Assembly: GCA_964478735.1 (NCBI GenBank)
Contig: CAYZJB010000011.1
Span: 1 to 64,000 of the forward strand
Direction: 5' to 3'
Origin: CAYZJB01 sp964478735
GTDB taxonomy: Bacteria; CLD3; SB21
Length of the DNA: 64,000 nt
Numbering within the stretch: the stretch's first letter is position 1; the number at the start of each line of letters is the position of its first letter. The position numbers and the translations under genes are program-made. Shown piece after piece: positions 29,426-37,891 of this stretch. The notes under the pieces are model-generated. The model was not told the DNA's origin, made no database searches, and saw only the letters and a list, made by a program, of their open reading frames with translations.

Positions 29426-29542
29426 TATCCATGAGGCAACTGAGAGTGTTTGCTTGTGTGAATTCGGGATGTAACAGTTCTGGCCGGAAAATCATTGGCG
29501 GACTTTCTCAACTAAGCGATTTGATGTTAGAGGAATAGAATA

Positions 29543-30253
29543 ATGTCGAACCCCGGGGCGCTCTTTGATCGCTATTATGCGACATACTCGCTAAAAAAGA
29601 CAGACTTCAATCCAGCAAAGTATAATAAAGAAGTGGAACGACTCGATCAGTTTCTACCTCGTATCGTTACAGAAAAAAATGCTAAAGTTCTTGATCTGGG
29701 ATGTGGAAACGGATACGTCTTGAATTATTTAAAACAGAAAGGGTTCACGGATTATCTTGGCGTGGATTTTTCTCCCGAGGCGGTTGCCCTTTGCAAGGAA
29801 TATGTGACGGATCGAGTCATCCAATCGGATGCGCTGGAATTCTTGGAAATCGAACGCAAATCTGAGCGACGGTACGATGTGATCATCATGTTCGACGCCC
29901 TTCATCACTTTGATCGCCAAGACATTATTCATCTGTTCAAGCTGTGTTATGAAGTATTGAAACCCAACGGCGTGCTGGCGGTCAAGGTTATCAACATGTC
30001 CAATCTGACGTCGAATCAACTGTTGGCTGCCGATTTTACGAACCTCGTGGGTTTTACTGAACCAAGTCTACAGCACCTTTACCGACTGGCTGGATTTCAT
30101 TCGATTGTCTTTGACGATCAAAAGCCCAAACGATTGAACAGCCGGTTGAAACATCACATCGAGCGCGCAATCCATCGGTTTGTCTATTGGGCGTCTCGGA
30201 CGGATTGTCCACTAATAGTGTCCAGGAAATTCATTGCCATTGGAAGAAAGTAA
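29543..30253 (+). CDS. Class I SAM-dependent methyltransferase
   Basis: A 236-residue methyltransferase with motif I VLDLGCGNGYVLNYL (about 49-63), YLGVDFSPEAVALC, the DVIIMFDALHHFD strand and LKPNGVLAVKVIN. It looks like the small-molecule or sugar methyltransferases common in polysaccharide clusters. The C-terminal third is basic and less conserved. An AGAGGAATAG site precedes the ATG. It is the first gene of a second sub-block of the cluster; its tail overlaps the glycosyltransferase reading frame. Confidence 0.82.
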   Translation: MSNPGALFDRYYATYSLKKTDFNPAKYNKEVERLDQFLPRIVTEKNAKVLDLGCGNGYVLNYLKQKGFTDYLGVDFSPEAVALCKEYVTDRVIQSDALEFLEIERKSERRYDVIIMFDALHHFDRQDIIHLFKLCYEVLKPNGVLAVKVINMSNLTSNQLLAADFTNLVGFTEPSLQHLYRLAGFHSIVFDDQKPKRLNSRLKHHIERAIHRFVYWASRTDCPLIVSRKFIAIGRK

Positions 30254-31457
30254 ATTTCCATTGAATATTCTTTTACTTTCCGACCACTTTATACCCATCG
30301 TCGGTGGTGGAGAGTTCATCGTTCACTACTGGGCTCAAGAACTTCACGCGAGAGGTCACAATGTTGTAGTTCCGATCCTGACATCGTGGAAAGCGCGCCA
30401 CGACAATCATGCGAAGTTTCCCTATAATGTCGAGCGTTTTCCATATCTACCATTCATGCCTTTGATGTCCAGAACCCTACAGTTTCGAAAGCTGAATCAG
30501 AAACGTCCATTTGACATTATTCACGCTAATTTTTTGTACGCGGCCGGACATGTCGGCGTGAACTTGCAACAACGATTTGGTGTACCCTGCATTGTATCCG
30601 CCCAAGGGGCCGATATTCTGGTATATCGCGAACTTCATTATGGGAACCTGCTCAACCCAAAGATCCTTCATGCCTCACAAAAAGTTGTCAGAAAGGCGGC
30701 GGGCCTCGTGTATAACTGCCAATCCGTGCAGCGTCGGCTTATGGAACTGGGAGCTGCGGAATCCCAGCTTCATTACGTCGTCAATGGCAGCTGCTACAGT
30801 CAAATTGTATCGATCGCTAAGGACGGACTGAGGAAAACACTCGGCCTCCCTGAAGAGGAATTAATTTTTTTGACTGTCAGTCGCCATTCACCCATTAAGG
30901 GTGTTCACTTATTGATTGATGCCGTGGCCGAGGTTCGTCAGCGAACGGATAAGCAATTTCGCGTCGTACTCATCGGGCCTCGTACCGAGAAACTGCTTCC
31001 ACAAATTATGCAGCGCGGTTTGGAACGGTACTTTGCTGTCATTGGAGAAATTCCCTTAGAAGTGGACCCCATGACGGGACTTCCATGTATGCCGACGCGT
31101 CGGGTTATGCAGTTCCTAAAGGCAGCGGACGTGTATATCAGCCCAGCCCTCTCTGGAACCTTTGAATTGTCCGGCGCCGACGCAATGGCGGCTGGACTGG
31201 GTATGATCGTTTCCGACAATATTGGGAACAAAGATGTGATTCAGAACGGTCACAACGGATTTGTTGTTCCACATAATCGTGCGGATGCGATCGCAGGCGC
31301 CATGCTCAAATTCATCACACAACCTGAACTGGCACGCCAGATGGGTCACATCAACGAGCGTCAAGCACAAGACTATGATTGGTCGCGGATTGCCGCAAAA
31401 CTTGAAGCGTGTTACCACGCCACCATCACCCGATGGAACCAACGTCGAAGAGTGTAG
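30234..31457 (+). CDS. Glycosyltransferase family 4 (GT-B fold)
   Basis: A GT-B glycosyltransferase with the N-terminal acceptor domain NILLLSDHFIPIVGGGEF and a C-terminal donor domain: FLTVSRHSPIKGVHLLIDA, the SPALSGTFELSGADAMAAGLGMI active-site region with the expected glutamate, and NGFVVPHN. The substrate is unknown. Start choice is uncertain: TTG at 30234 has AGGA six bases before it and overlaps the previous gene by 20 bases, while TTG at 30261 would give the tidier family N-terminus. No ATG or GTG is available in the region. It ends one base before the nucleotidyltransferase ATG. Confidence 0.85.
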   Translation: MPLEESKFPLNILLLSDHFIPIVGGGEFIVHYWAQELHARGHNVVVPILTSWKARHDNHAKFPYNVERFPYLPFMPLMSRTLQFRKLNQKRPFDIIHANFLYAAGHVGVNLQQRFGVPCIVSAQGADILVYRELHYGNLLNPKILHASQKVVRKAAGLVYNCQSVQRRLMELGAAESQLHYVVNGSCYSQIVSIAKDGLRKTLGLPEEELIFLTVSRHSPIKGVHLLIDAVAEVRQRTDKQFRVVLIGPRTEKLLPQIMQRGLERYFAVIGEIPLEVDPMTGLPCMPTRRVMQFLKAADVYISPALSGTFELSGADAMAAGLGMIVSDNIGNKDVIQNGHNGFVVPHNRADAIAGAMLKFITQPELARQMGHINERQAQDYDWSRIAAKLEACYHATITRWNQRRRV

Positions 31458-31458
31458 A

Positions 31459-32175
31459 ATGAAAGCGGTCATATTAGCCGGAGGGTTAGGTACGCGGCTC
31501 AAACCGTTTACGCAGGTGATTCCGAAACCCCTGTTGCCCGTGGGAGAAAGTTCCGTGCTTGAGATTCAAATCATGAGTCTTGCCAAAGCCGGAGTCACTG
31601 AGATTTTTATTGCCACAAACTACATGTCGGACTATGTCCAGGCGTTTCTGGGGGATGGAAGCAAGTATGGAGTACGAATTCAGTTTAGCAAAGAAACGGA
31701 GCCGCTCGGGACGTGTGGACCGGTGTTGCTGTTAAAGGATCATCTCCGTGAACCGTTTATTTTGATGAATGGAGACATTCTGACGACGTTGGATTTTCGG
31801 AAGGCATACGATTTTGCCGTCCGTCTCGACTCCGATTTTGTCGTTGTCACAACCGAAATTACGACGCCGTTTGATTTTGGCAATGTCAAAACGCGGGACA
31901 ACTACATCATCGATGTACATGAAAAACCCAAGTTAAAGATGGAAATTCTGGCCGGGGTGTACATCATGAAACCTCAAATCTTTTCACACATTCCTGAACA
32001 ACGATATTATGGAGTCGACACCCTGATCAAAGACATGCTTGCAGCCAATGAGAAAATCGGGCGCTATCTCATGAGAGACTATTGGCTGGATATCGGTCGC
32101 ATCGATGACTATGAAACTGCACAGGAAGTTTACAAGGAACATTTCCTACATTTAAAGAAGGATGGGATTGAGTGA
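31459..32175 (+). CDS. Sugar-1-phosphate nucleotidyltransferase
   Basis: A 238-residue enzyme with the nucleotide-binding signature VILAGGLGTRLKPFT followed by IPKPLLPVG, then EPLGTCGPVLLLKD, the metal-binding FILMNGDILT and the C-terminal YWLDIGRIDDYETAQ. It charges a sugar phosphate with a nucleotide. The lack of a C-terminal hexapeptide domain and its length are in the range of RmlA-like and short GDP-mannose-type enzymes, so the nucleotide cannot be settled. A longer reading frame upstream overlaps the glycosyltransferase and lacks family sequence, so the ATG at 31459 is chosen. The stop overlaps the next start (GTGA). Confidence 0.88.
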   Translation: MKAVILAGGLGTRLKPFTQVIPKPLLPVGESSVLEIQIMSLAKAGVTEIFIATNYMSDYVQAFLGDGSKYGVRIQFSKETEPLGTCGPVLLLKDHLREPFILMNGDILTTLDFRKAYDFAVRLDSDFVVVTTEITTPFDFGNVKTRDNYIIDVHEKPKLKMEILAGVYIMKPQIFSHIPEQRYYGVDTLIKDMLAANEKIGRYLMRDYWLDIGRIDDYETAQEVYKEHFLHLKKDGIE

Positions 32176-32477
32176 GGAGCTGGCAATTGCCTCGCGTCGA
32201 TGACGAACGCGGCAGTATGACCTATATGGAAGCAGGGACTCATATTCCGCATGACGTGCGGGGGATGAAAATGGTTATTTTTGATGGGCCCGGAAGTCGG
32301 TTTTCCTTGAAGCAGTCTAGCCATGTCATTTGCCTATCCGGTAACGTAATGATCCAAGGTCAGGACGGCGCGACTGTGTTGGACAGACCGGACGTAGGAG
32401 TTGTAATTCGGGAAGGATGCGAAATCACGTCTCACTTTGGGTCTGCCGTATGTCTCGTTTTTCATTCACGTTTATAG
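32172..32477 (+). CDS. WxcM/FdtA-like cupin, lacking the paired-His motif
   Basis: This 101-residue protein starts at GTG (overlapping the nucleotidyltransferase stop as GTGA). The N-terminal part LPRVDDERGSMTYMEAG matches the start of FdtA/WxcM-type 3,4-ketoisomerases, including the DxRG motif. The rest keeps the beta-strand spacing of the fold (HVICLSGNVMIQGQDG, LDRPDVGVVI, SAVCLVFHS). Where active enzymes have RGGHAH it reads SRFSLKQSS, so the paired catalytic histidines are gone. It is followed 4 bases later by a second family member that keeps those histidines. It may be a non-catalytic partner or a decayed copy. Confidence 0.7.
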   Translation: MRSWQLPRVDDERGSMTYMEAGTHIPHDVRGMKMVIFDGPGSRFSLKQSSHVICLSGNVMIQGQDGATVLDRPDVGVVIREGCEITSHFGSAVCLVFHSRL

Positions 32478-32481
32478 ACCG

Positions 32482-32913
32482 ATGGATTGGCCCTCGCTGG
32501 ATGCATGTCATATGATCGATGCGACTTGTTCCAGAAGCGCTGATCATGGAGCGCGTACGATGGATTTAACCGTAATTCCCTTCCAGGTCAAGCGAGTGTA
32601 CTACCTGTATGGGATTCAAAAAGGCGCCGTGCGGGGCGGACACGCGCATCGTGAACTATGCGGTGTCGTTTTTGCAGCTGCCGGCAAATTCGTTGTTAGG
32701 TTGCATGACGGAATTTCCACTCGAGATTTTCCACTCGATTCTCCACATCGAGGCGTCTTTATCCCCCATATGATTTGGAGAGAAGTCGTCGAGTTTTCAG
32801 ACGATGCCGTCTTGCTGGCCTTGGCATCCGGTTATTACACCGAAGATGAAATGATCAGAAACAAAAATGAATTTTTGAACATTAGGGGTTTGGCTCAAAG
32901 AACAGGCTATTGA
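32482..32913 (+). CDS. FdtA/WxcM-like sugar 3,4-ketoisomerase (cupin)
   Basis: A 143-residue cupin with the hallmark VKRVYYLYGIQKGAVRGG followed by HAH, then HRGVFIPHMIWREVVEF and VLLALASGYYTEDEMIR. FdtA and QdtA isomerise dTDP-4-keto-6-deoxyglucose to the 3-keto sugar that the DegT aminotransferase, encoded one base downstream, would aminate. Unusually, the region before VKRVYY (SADHGARTMDLTVIPFQ) lacks the clear DxRG motif, which is present instead in the small protein encoded just upstream. The ATG at 32482 lacks a clear ribosome binding site; coupling to the preceding gene is likely. Confidence 0.82.
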   Translation: MDWPSLDACHMIDATCSRSADHGARTMDLTVIPFQVKRVYYLYGIQKGAVRGGHAHRELCGVVFAAAGKFVVRLHDGISTRDFPLDSPHRGVFIPHMIWREVVEFSDDAVLLALASGYYTEDEMIRNKNEFLNIRGLAQRTGY

Positions 32914-32914
32914 T

Positions 32915-34018
32915 ATGAAGATTTTACGCAACGACATCTCGAAACAGGCCGCCGACCATATTGAAGAGTTGCTAAAAGAGACGCGTAAGGTATTGTTGTC
33001 CGGCAAGTATATTCTTGGCGCTCAGTTACAGCAGTTTGAACATGAGTTTGCGGCGTACTGTGGTACTCGACACGCCGTTGGAGTCGCTTCGGGAACGGAA
33101 GCAATCTATCTTGCGCTGAAGGTTCTCGGCATCGGTCGTGGCGATGAAGTCATTACATCGCCTTTCACATTTATCGGAACCGTTTCCGCTATTTTAATGA
33201 CCGGCGCAACTCCAGTCTTTGCCGATATCGACCCGGCGACATTCAACATTGATCCCGACCGGATTGCCTCCGCTTTATCGAATCGTACTAAGGCGCTCAT
33301 GCCGGTTCATCTTTATGGACAGCTGGCCGATATGGATGCGTTGGGGACGATGGCAAAAAATGTCGGTATTCCCATTGTGGAGGATGCGGCGCAAGCGCAT
33401 GGAAGTCATGATCGAGGAAGGAAAGCAGGGACGTTTGGCTATATGGCCTGTTACAGTTTTTATCCATCCAAGAATCTTGGTGCTTATGGTGATGCGGGAG
33501 CGATCGTTACCGACGACGATGAACTTGAAACCAAATTACGGACGCAGCGCAATTACGGGCAACGAGGTCTGTACGAATGTGCCTCCGACGGAATCAACAG
33601 CCGACTGGATGAACTGCAGGCGGCCTTTTTGAGCGTCAAGCTACGGTATCTGGACAAATGGAATGAACGCCGCCAGATCATTGCACAATTGTACATGAAG
33701 CATTTACCGGAAGGCCCTGTCCATCGACCCAAAATACGGGAGTCGTGCTATAGTAATTTTCACGTCTTTACGATCCGTGCGTCACGAAGAGAGGATCTGA
33801 CTCGATTTTTAGCGGAACAAGGGATTCAAACGAATGTTTACTATCCGATTCCACTGCATTTGCAAGAAGGTTTTAAATTTCTCGGGTATCGTCGCGGCGA
33901 CTTTCCCCATGCTGAACAAGCCTGTTCAGAGGTTCTGGCCCTGCCGATGTATCCGGAAATGCCGGAGGAGTACGCTGTGGAAGTTTGTGACGCGATTCGT
34001 CAGTTCTACGGCGTGTGA
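32915..34018 (+). CDS. DegT/DnrJ/EryC1/StrS sugar aminotransferase (FdtB-like)
   Basis: A 367-residue PLP enzyme. It has GVASGTEAIYLALKVL, EVITSPFTFIGTVSAIL, VEDAAQAHGS (Asp stacking on PLP), and the Schiff-base lysine in FYPSKNLGAYGDAGAIV, with NSRLDELQAAFL and NVYYPIPLHLQ. It should transfer an amino group from glutamate to the keto sugar nucleotide made by the cupin isomerase, giving a 3-amino-3,6-dideoxyhexose. No acetyltransferase of the FdtC type follows. It begins one base after the cupin stop and its stop overlaps the next GTG. Confidence 0.9.
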   Translation: MKILRNDISKQAADHIEELLKETRKVLLSGKYILGAQLQQFEHEFAAYCGTRHAVGVASGTEAIYLALKVLGIGRGDEVITSPFTFIGTVSAILMTGATPVFADIDPATFNIDPDRIASALSNRTKALMPVHLYGQLADMDALGTMAKNVGIPIVEDAAQAHGSHDRGRKAGTFGYMACYSFYPSKNLGAYGDAGAIVTDDDELETKLRTQRNYGQRGLYECASDGINSRLDELQAAFLSVKLRYLDKWNERRQIIAQLYMKHLPEGPVHRPKIRESCYSNFHVFTIRASRREDLTRFLAEQGIQTNVYYPIPLHLQEGFKFLGYRRGDFPHAEQACSEVLALPMYPEMPEEYAVEVCDAIRQFYGV

Positions 34019-35088
34019 TCCGGATGCGCTTCCTTGCATGGTTTTTCTTGAAAATTTGTTCGTGGCTAACCTGGCGACCGCGGTCATCCCATCGTCATGA
34101 ACGAAAGCCTCAGCGTGTCCTGGTGGGCACGAATGCCGCCATAGGAGACGCGATCATGGCCCTCCCGACGATCGACGCTTTGAAAAGTATTTTCCCGGAA
34201 ATGGACGTGTGGGCCAGTCCGGCGACGGCGCCTTTTTTTGAACGGCGCGGCCTCCGTCATGTTTGGATCCTGCCGGATCATTTTATCGGAATTCTCAAAA
34301 TGATCCTTCGAATCCGAAAGGAACGATACGATGTGTTTATCGGATGTCTGACGGCAAATACGTTTCGACAGTGCGCAATTCCTTTTTTTGGATCGATTCC
34401 ACGGCGATATAAACATGCCAGCCCGCATCGCGGAAGCCGCAATTACGATTTTGTGTTTACGCGATGTATTCCACTCGATATGAGACTCCATCGCGTGACC
34501 TGTAACCTGCAACTGCTGGATGCTGTAAATCAACCATCCGGACAGGAGTGGCCGTCCATCGAGGTGCTGCCGAACGATGCGTCGGAAGCCGAACGTTGTT
34601 TGAGAATGGCCGGTATCGACCTTACACGGCCGTTGGCCGCCTGTCATCCCGGGTGTAACCCCAAAGCATGGGCTAAACGATGGCCGGAAGACAGGTTCGT
34701 TTCGCTTTTGTGTCGGCTCATGAAAGATACGGGCACGCAATTCGTCCTACTCGGCGGTCCGGAGGAGACCGAATTGACCGGGCGAATAGGCTTGCAGTGT
34801 GGATCCGGCGTCGTTTCCCTCGCCGGGAAAACGTCATTGATGGTAACTGCCGCAATACTCAAACGGTGCCAATATTTGATTACGAACGACTCCGGGATCA
34901 TGCACCTCGGTACGGCCGTCGGAACGCCCGTCGTTGCGATTTTTGGACCGACGCGAGAATCGCATATCGGACCTACCGGTCGACAGAGTGTCGTCATACG
35001 AAAAGGTCCCCGCGTCGAAGATGTGGATGTGGCGTCGGTAATTGTTTCGATCGAACGGCTCAGGGCGCTGCAAACTGACGCACGGTAA
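34015..35088 (+). CDS. Glycosyltransferase family 9 (heptosyltransferase-like)
   Basis: A 357-residue GT-B enzyme of the ADP-heptose:LPS heptosyltransferase family. It has VLVGTNAAIGDAIMALPTI (donor-domain start), PLAACHPGCNPKAWAKRWP, FVLLGGPEE and LITNDSGIMHLGTAVGTPVVA followed by IFGPT. It likely adds a sugar to a lipid-linked core or LPS. The start is GTG at 34015 in a GTGA overlap; ATG at 34024 is an alternative. The first 30 residues are hydrophobic and basic, perhaps a membrane-binding helix. It is the last polysaccharide gene before uvrA. Confidence 0.88.
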   Translation: MIRMRFLAWFFLKICSWLTWRPRSSHRHERKPQRVLVGTNAAIGDAIMALPTIDALKSIFPEMDVWASPATAPFFERRGLRHVWILPDHFIGILKMILRIRKERYDVFIGCLTANTFRQCAIPFFGSIPRRYKHASPHRGSRNYDFVFTRCIPLDMRLHRVTCNLQLLDAVNQPSGQEWPSIEVLPNDASEAERCLRMAGIDLTRPLAACHPGCNPKAWAKRWPEDRFVSLLCRLMKDTGTQFVLLGGPEETELTGRIGLQCGSGVVSLAGKTSLMVTAAILKRCQYLITNDSGIMHLGTAVGTPVVAIFGPTRESHIGPTGRQSVVIRKGPRVEDVDVASVIVSIERLRALQTDAR

Positions 35089-35146
35089 ATCGCTTGAACG
35101 CGAGGAGCCGCTTCATTATGTTCCAACCCATTTTGGAAAGTACTCC

Positions 35147-37891
35147 ATGCACGATTCCATCGATATCAAAGGCGCACGAGTTCACAATCTGAAGAACGTC
35201 GACGTCCGCATTCCGCGTAACAAACTCGTCGTCGTGACCGGTGTATCGGGCTCCGGCAAGTCAAGCCTGGCGTTCGATACGCTTTATGCCGAAGGACAGC
35301 GGCGGTACGTCGAATCGCTTTCATCGTACGCGCGCCAGTTTCTCGAACGGATGGACAAACCGGACGTCGACCATATCAAAGGCATCAGTCCCGCGCTGGC
35401 GATCCAGCAACGTACGCTCGCCAAAAACCCAAGATCCACCGTGGCGACGGTCACGGAAGTGTACGATTATCTTCGCGTACTATTTGCCCGCATCGGAAAA
35501 ATCCGCTGTCCGGATTGCCGCGAGTGGGTTCGTAAAGATACGGTCAGTTCGGTCGTGGATTTTGTCCTGAGTCAGAAAGAGGGCGGCAAATTCTATCTGC
35601 TAGTGCCCTCCGCAATCGACGAGGCGGCGATCCTGTCGTGGAGAGAAAAAGGATTTTCACGCGTGTTGTTAAACGGCGAGATCACGGATTTTGATTCAAT
35701 GGAAACGGTTCGTGTCGTTCTCAAAAAGAAAAAGGCAGAGATCGTGATCGATCGACTGTCCGTTTCCAAGTCTTCCAAGACGAGACTTGCCGACAGCATC
35801 GATCAGGCGTTTCAGTGCGGAACCGGAGATATTCTCATTCGATTTCTCGATGGTGGGGATCATCACTTTTCGAACCGTCTGGAATGCAACCGATGCCATC
35901 GATCGTTCGTTGAGCCGGAGCCACGATTGTTTTCGTTCAACAATCCGTACGGGGCGTGTCCGGCCTGCCAGGGCTTTGGGAATCGGATAGAGATCGACAT
36001 GGACCTGGTCATTCCCGATCGGAGAAAATCGCTAAAACAGGGTGCGGTCAAACCGTGGACAACGTCGGGTTTCTCGGATTACCAGCGGCGGCTGGTACAA
36101 TATGGTCCGAAAGAAGGGCTCCCCATCGATGTCCCGGTAGAGGAACTCACGCGAGAGCAATACCGGAAACTGTTGAACGGCGGAAAAGATTTTGACGGTA
36201 TTCGTGAGTTTTTTGTATGGCTGGAATCGAAAACGTACAAGATGCACGTGCGCGTGCTGCTCAGCAAGTATCGTGGGTACGTGACGTGTCTGGAATGTGA
36301 AGGATCCCGACTGCGGCAGGACGCGCTCCACGTTTGGATTCATGACAAAACGATTGCCGATATCGATCGAATGACGATTCTCGAAGCGCACCGATTTTTC
36401 GCCGATCTGCCACTCGGCGCCATGGACCGTGAAATCGGAAGACGGGCGCTGGAGGAAATTCAAAAACGATTGTTGTATCTGACGAACGTCGGGCTGGAAT
36501 ACCTGACGCTCAATCGACTTGCGGGTACCCTCTCGGGCGGCGAGGCCCAACGGATCAGTCTGGCCACGTCGCTGGGCTCCTCGCTCGTCGGATCGTTGTA
36601 TATTTTAGACGAACCGAGCATCGGTTTGCATCCCAGAGACAACGATAAACTCATCCGAATTCTTAAAAATCTTCGCAACATCGGTAACACGGTTGTCGTT
36701 GTCGAACATGACCGGGAAACGATGGAAGCAGCCGATGAAATCATCGACATGGGTCCGCGGGCGGGTGTGCACGGCGGTCAGGTGATCGCGCAAGGCGGGC
36801 ACCGGCAACTGGTCGATCATCCGCATTCGTTGACGGGCCGCTATCTTTCAGGCCGGGCAAGAATTCCCGTGCCTTTTTCACGCCGACAGCCGGATGAACG
36901 CTGGTTGCGTATCACGGGAGCAAGTGAAAACAACCTGAAAAATATCGACGTTGCATTTCCGCTGGGGCTTTTTGTGTGCGTCACCGGCGTCAGCGGTTCG
37001 GGCAAGTCCACGTTGGTACACGATATTTTGTACGCCGGTCTGATGCGGCAACTGGATACGTGGTCTAACAAAATCGGAAAACACGAAGCCCTCGACGGTT
37101 CAAAGTGGATTCAGGCCGTGGAAATGGTCGACCAGCAACCGATCGGGCGCACCCCAAGAAGTAATCCCGCATCGTACATTAAAGTTTTCGACCTGATTCG
37201 CGATGTGTTTGCCGAGACGCCGATGGCCAAAGTGCGCGGTTACAAATCGGGTACGTTTTCATTTAACGTGCCAGGCGGCCGATGTGAAACATGCGAAGGG
37301 GCCGGAGAAACGATCGTGGAAATGCAGTTTCTGGCCGACGTCGTCCTGGAGTGTGAAGAATGCAAGGGCCGCCGGTTCAAAAAAGAAGTGCTCGAGGTTC
37401 ATTATCGGGACAAAAACATTTTCGACGTGCTGAATCTTACCGTCACCGAGGCGATCGATTTCTTCCAATCGCACGCACGGATTGTCGCCAAGCTGCAGGT
37501 CCTGGACGATGTCGGACTCGGATACCTGCGCCTGGGCCAGTCGGCCAATACGCTCTCGGGGGGCGAGGCCCAACGCGTCAAGCTCGCGGCACATCTTACG
37601 GAAAAAAAAGGGCAACACACGTTATACATTCTGGACGAACCTACGACGGGCCTGCATTTTGACGATATCCATAAGCTGCTCCAGAGTTTCCAGAAACTCA
37701 TCGACGCCGGTCACTCGATCATTACGATCGAGCACAACCTTGACGTCGTCAAGTGCGCTGACTACGTGATCGATCTGGGACCGGAGGGCGGAGATCGAGG
37801 CGGAGCAGTCGTGACAACCGGAACGCCGGAAGAAATTGCCCGCCATCCCGATTCCTACACCGGAAAATATTTGAGAACCTATCTCGGCTGA
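35147..37891 (+). CDS. uvrA: Excinuclease ABC subunit A
   Basis: The damage-recognition ATPase of nucleotide excision repair, 914 residues. Two ABC modules are present: Walker A GVSGSGKSSLAFDTLYAEG and GVSGSGKSTLVHDIL, signature LSGGEAQRI and LSGGEAQRV, and Walker B LYILDEPSIGLH and LYILDEPTTGLH. Zinc modules CNRC/CPAC and CETC/CEEC are also present. The start at 35147 (GGAAAG six bases before it) gives MHDSIDIKGARVHNLKNV, the family N-terminus; a longer frame overlaps the GT9 gene. Its TGA abuts the lptD stop on the other strand with no spacer. Confidence 0.97.
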   Translation: MHDSIDIKGARVHNLKNVDVRIPRNKLVVVTGVSGSGKSSLAFDTLYAEGQRRYVESLSSYARQFLERMDKPDVDHIKGISPALAIQQRTLAKNPRSTVATVTEVYDYLRVLFARIGKIRCPDCREWVRKDTVSSVVDFVLSQKEGGKFYLLVPSAIDEAAILSWREKGFSRVLLNGEITDFDSMETVRVVLKKKKAEIVIDRLSVSKSSKTRLADSIDQAFQCGTGDILIRFLDGGDHHFSNRLECNRCHRSFVEPEPRLFSFNNPYGACPACQGFGNRIEIDMDLVIPDRRKSLKQGAVKPWTTSGFSDYQRRLVQYGPKEGLPIDVPVEELTREQYRKLLNGGKDFDGIREFFVWLESKTYKMHVRVLLSKYRGYVTCLECEGSRLRQDALHVWIHDKTIADIDRMTILEAHRFFADLPLGAMDREIGRRALEEIQKRLLYLTNVGLEYLTLNRLAGTLSGGEAQRISLATSLGSSLVGSLYILDEPSIGLHPRDNDKLIRILKNLRNIGNTVVVVEHDRETMEAADEIIDMGPRAGVHGGQVIAQGGHRQLVDHPHSLTGRYLSGRARIPVPFSRRQPDERWLRITGASENNLKNIDVAFPLGLFVCVTGVSGSGKSTLVHDILYAGLMRQLDTWSNKIGKHEALDGSKWIQAVEMVDQQPIGRTPRSNPASYIKVFDLIRDVFAETPMAKVRGYKSGTFSFNVPGGRCETCEGAGETIVEMQFLADVVLECEECKGRRFKKEVLEVHYRDKNIFDVLNLTVTEAIDFFQSHARIVAKLQVLDDVGLGYLRLGQSANTLSGGEAQRVKLAAHLTEKKGQHTLYILDEPTTGLHFDDIHKLLQSFQKLIDAGHSIITIEHNLDVVKCADYVIDLGPEGGDRGGAVVTTGTPEEIARHPDSYTGKYLRTYLG

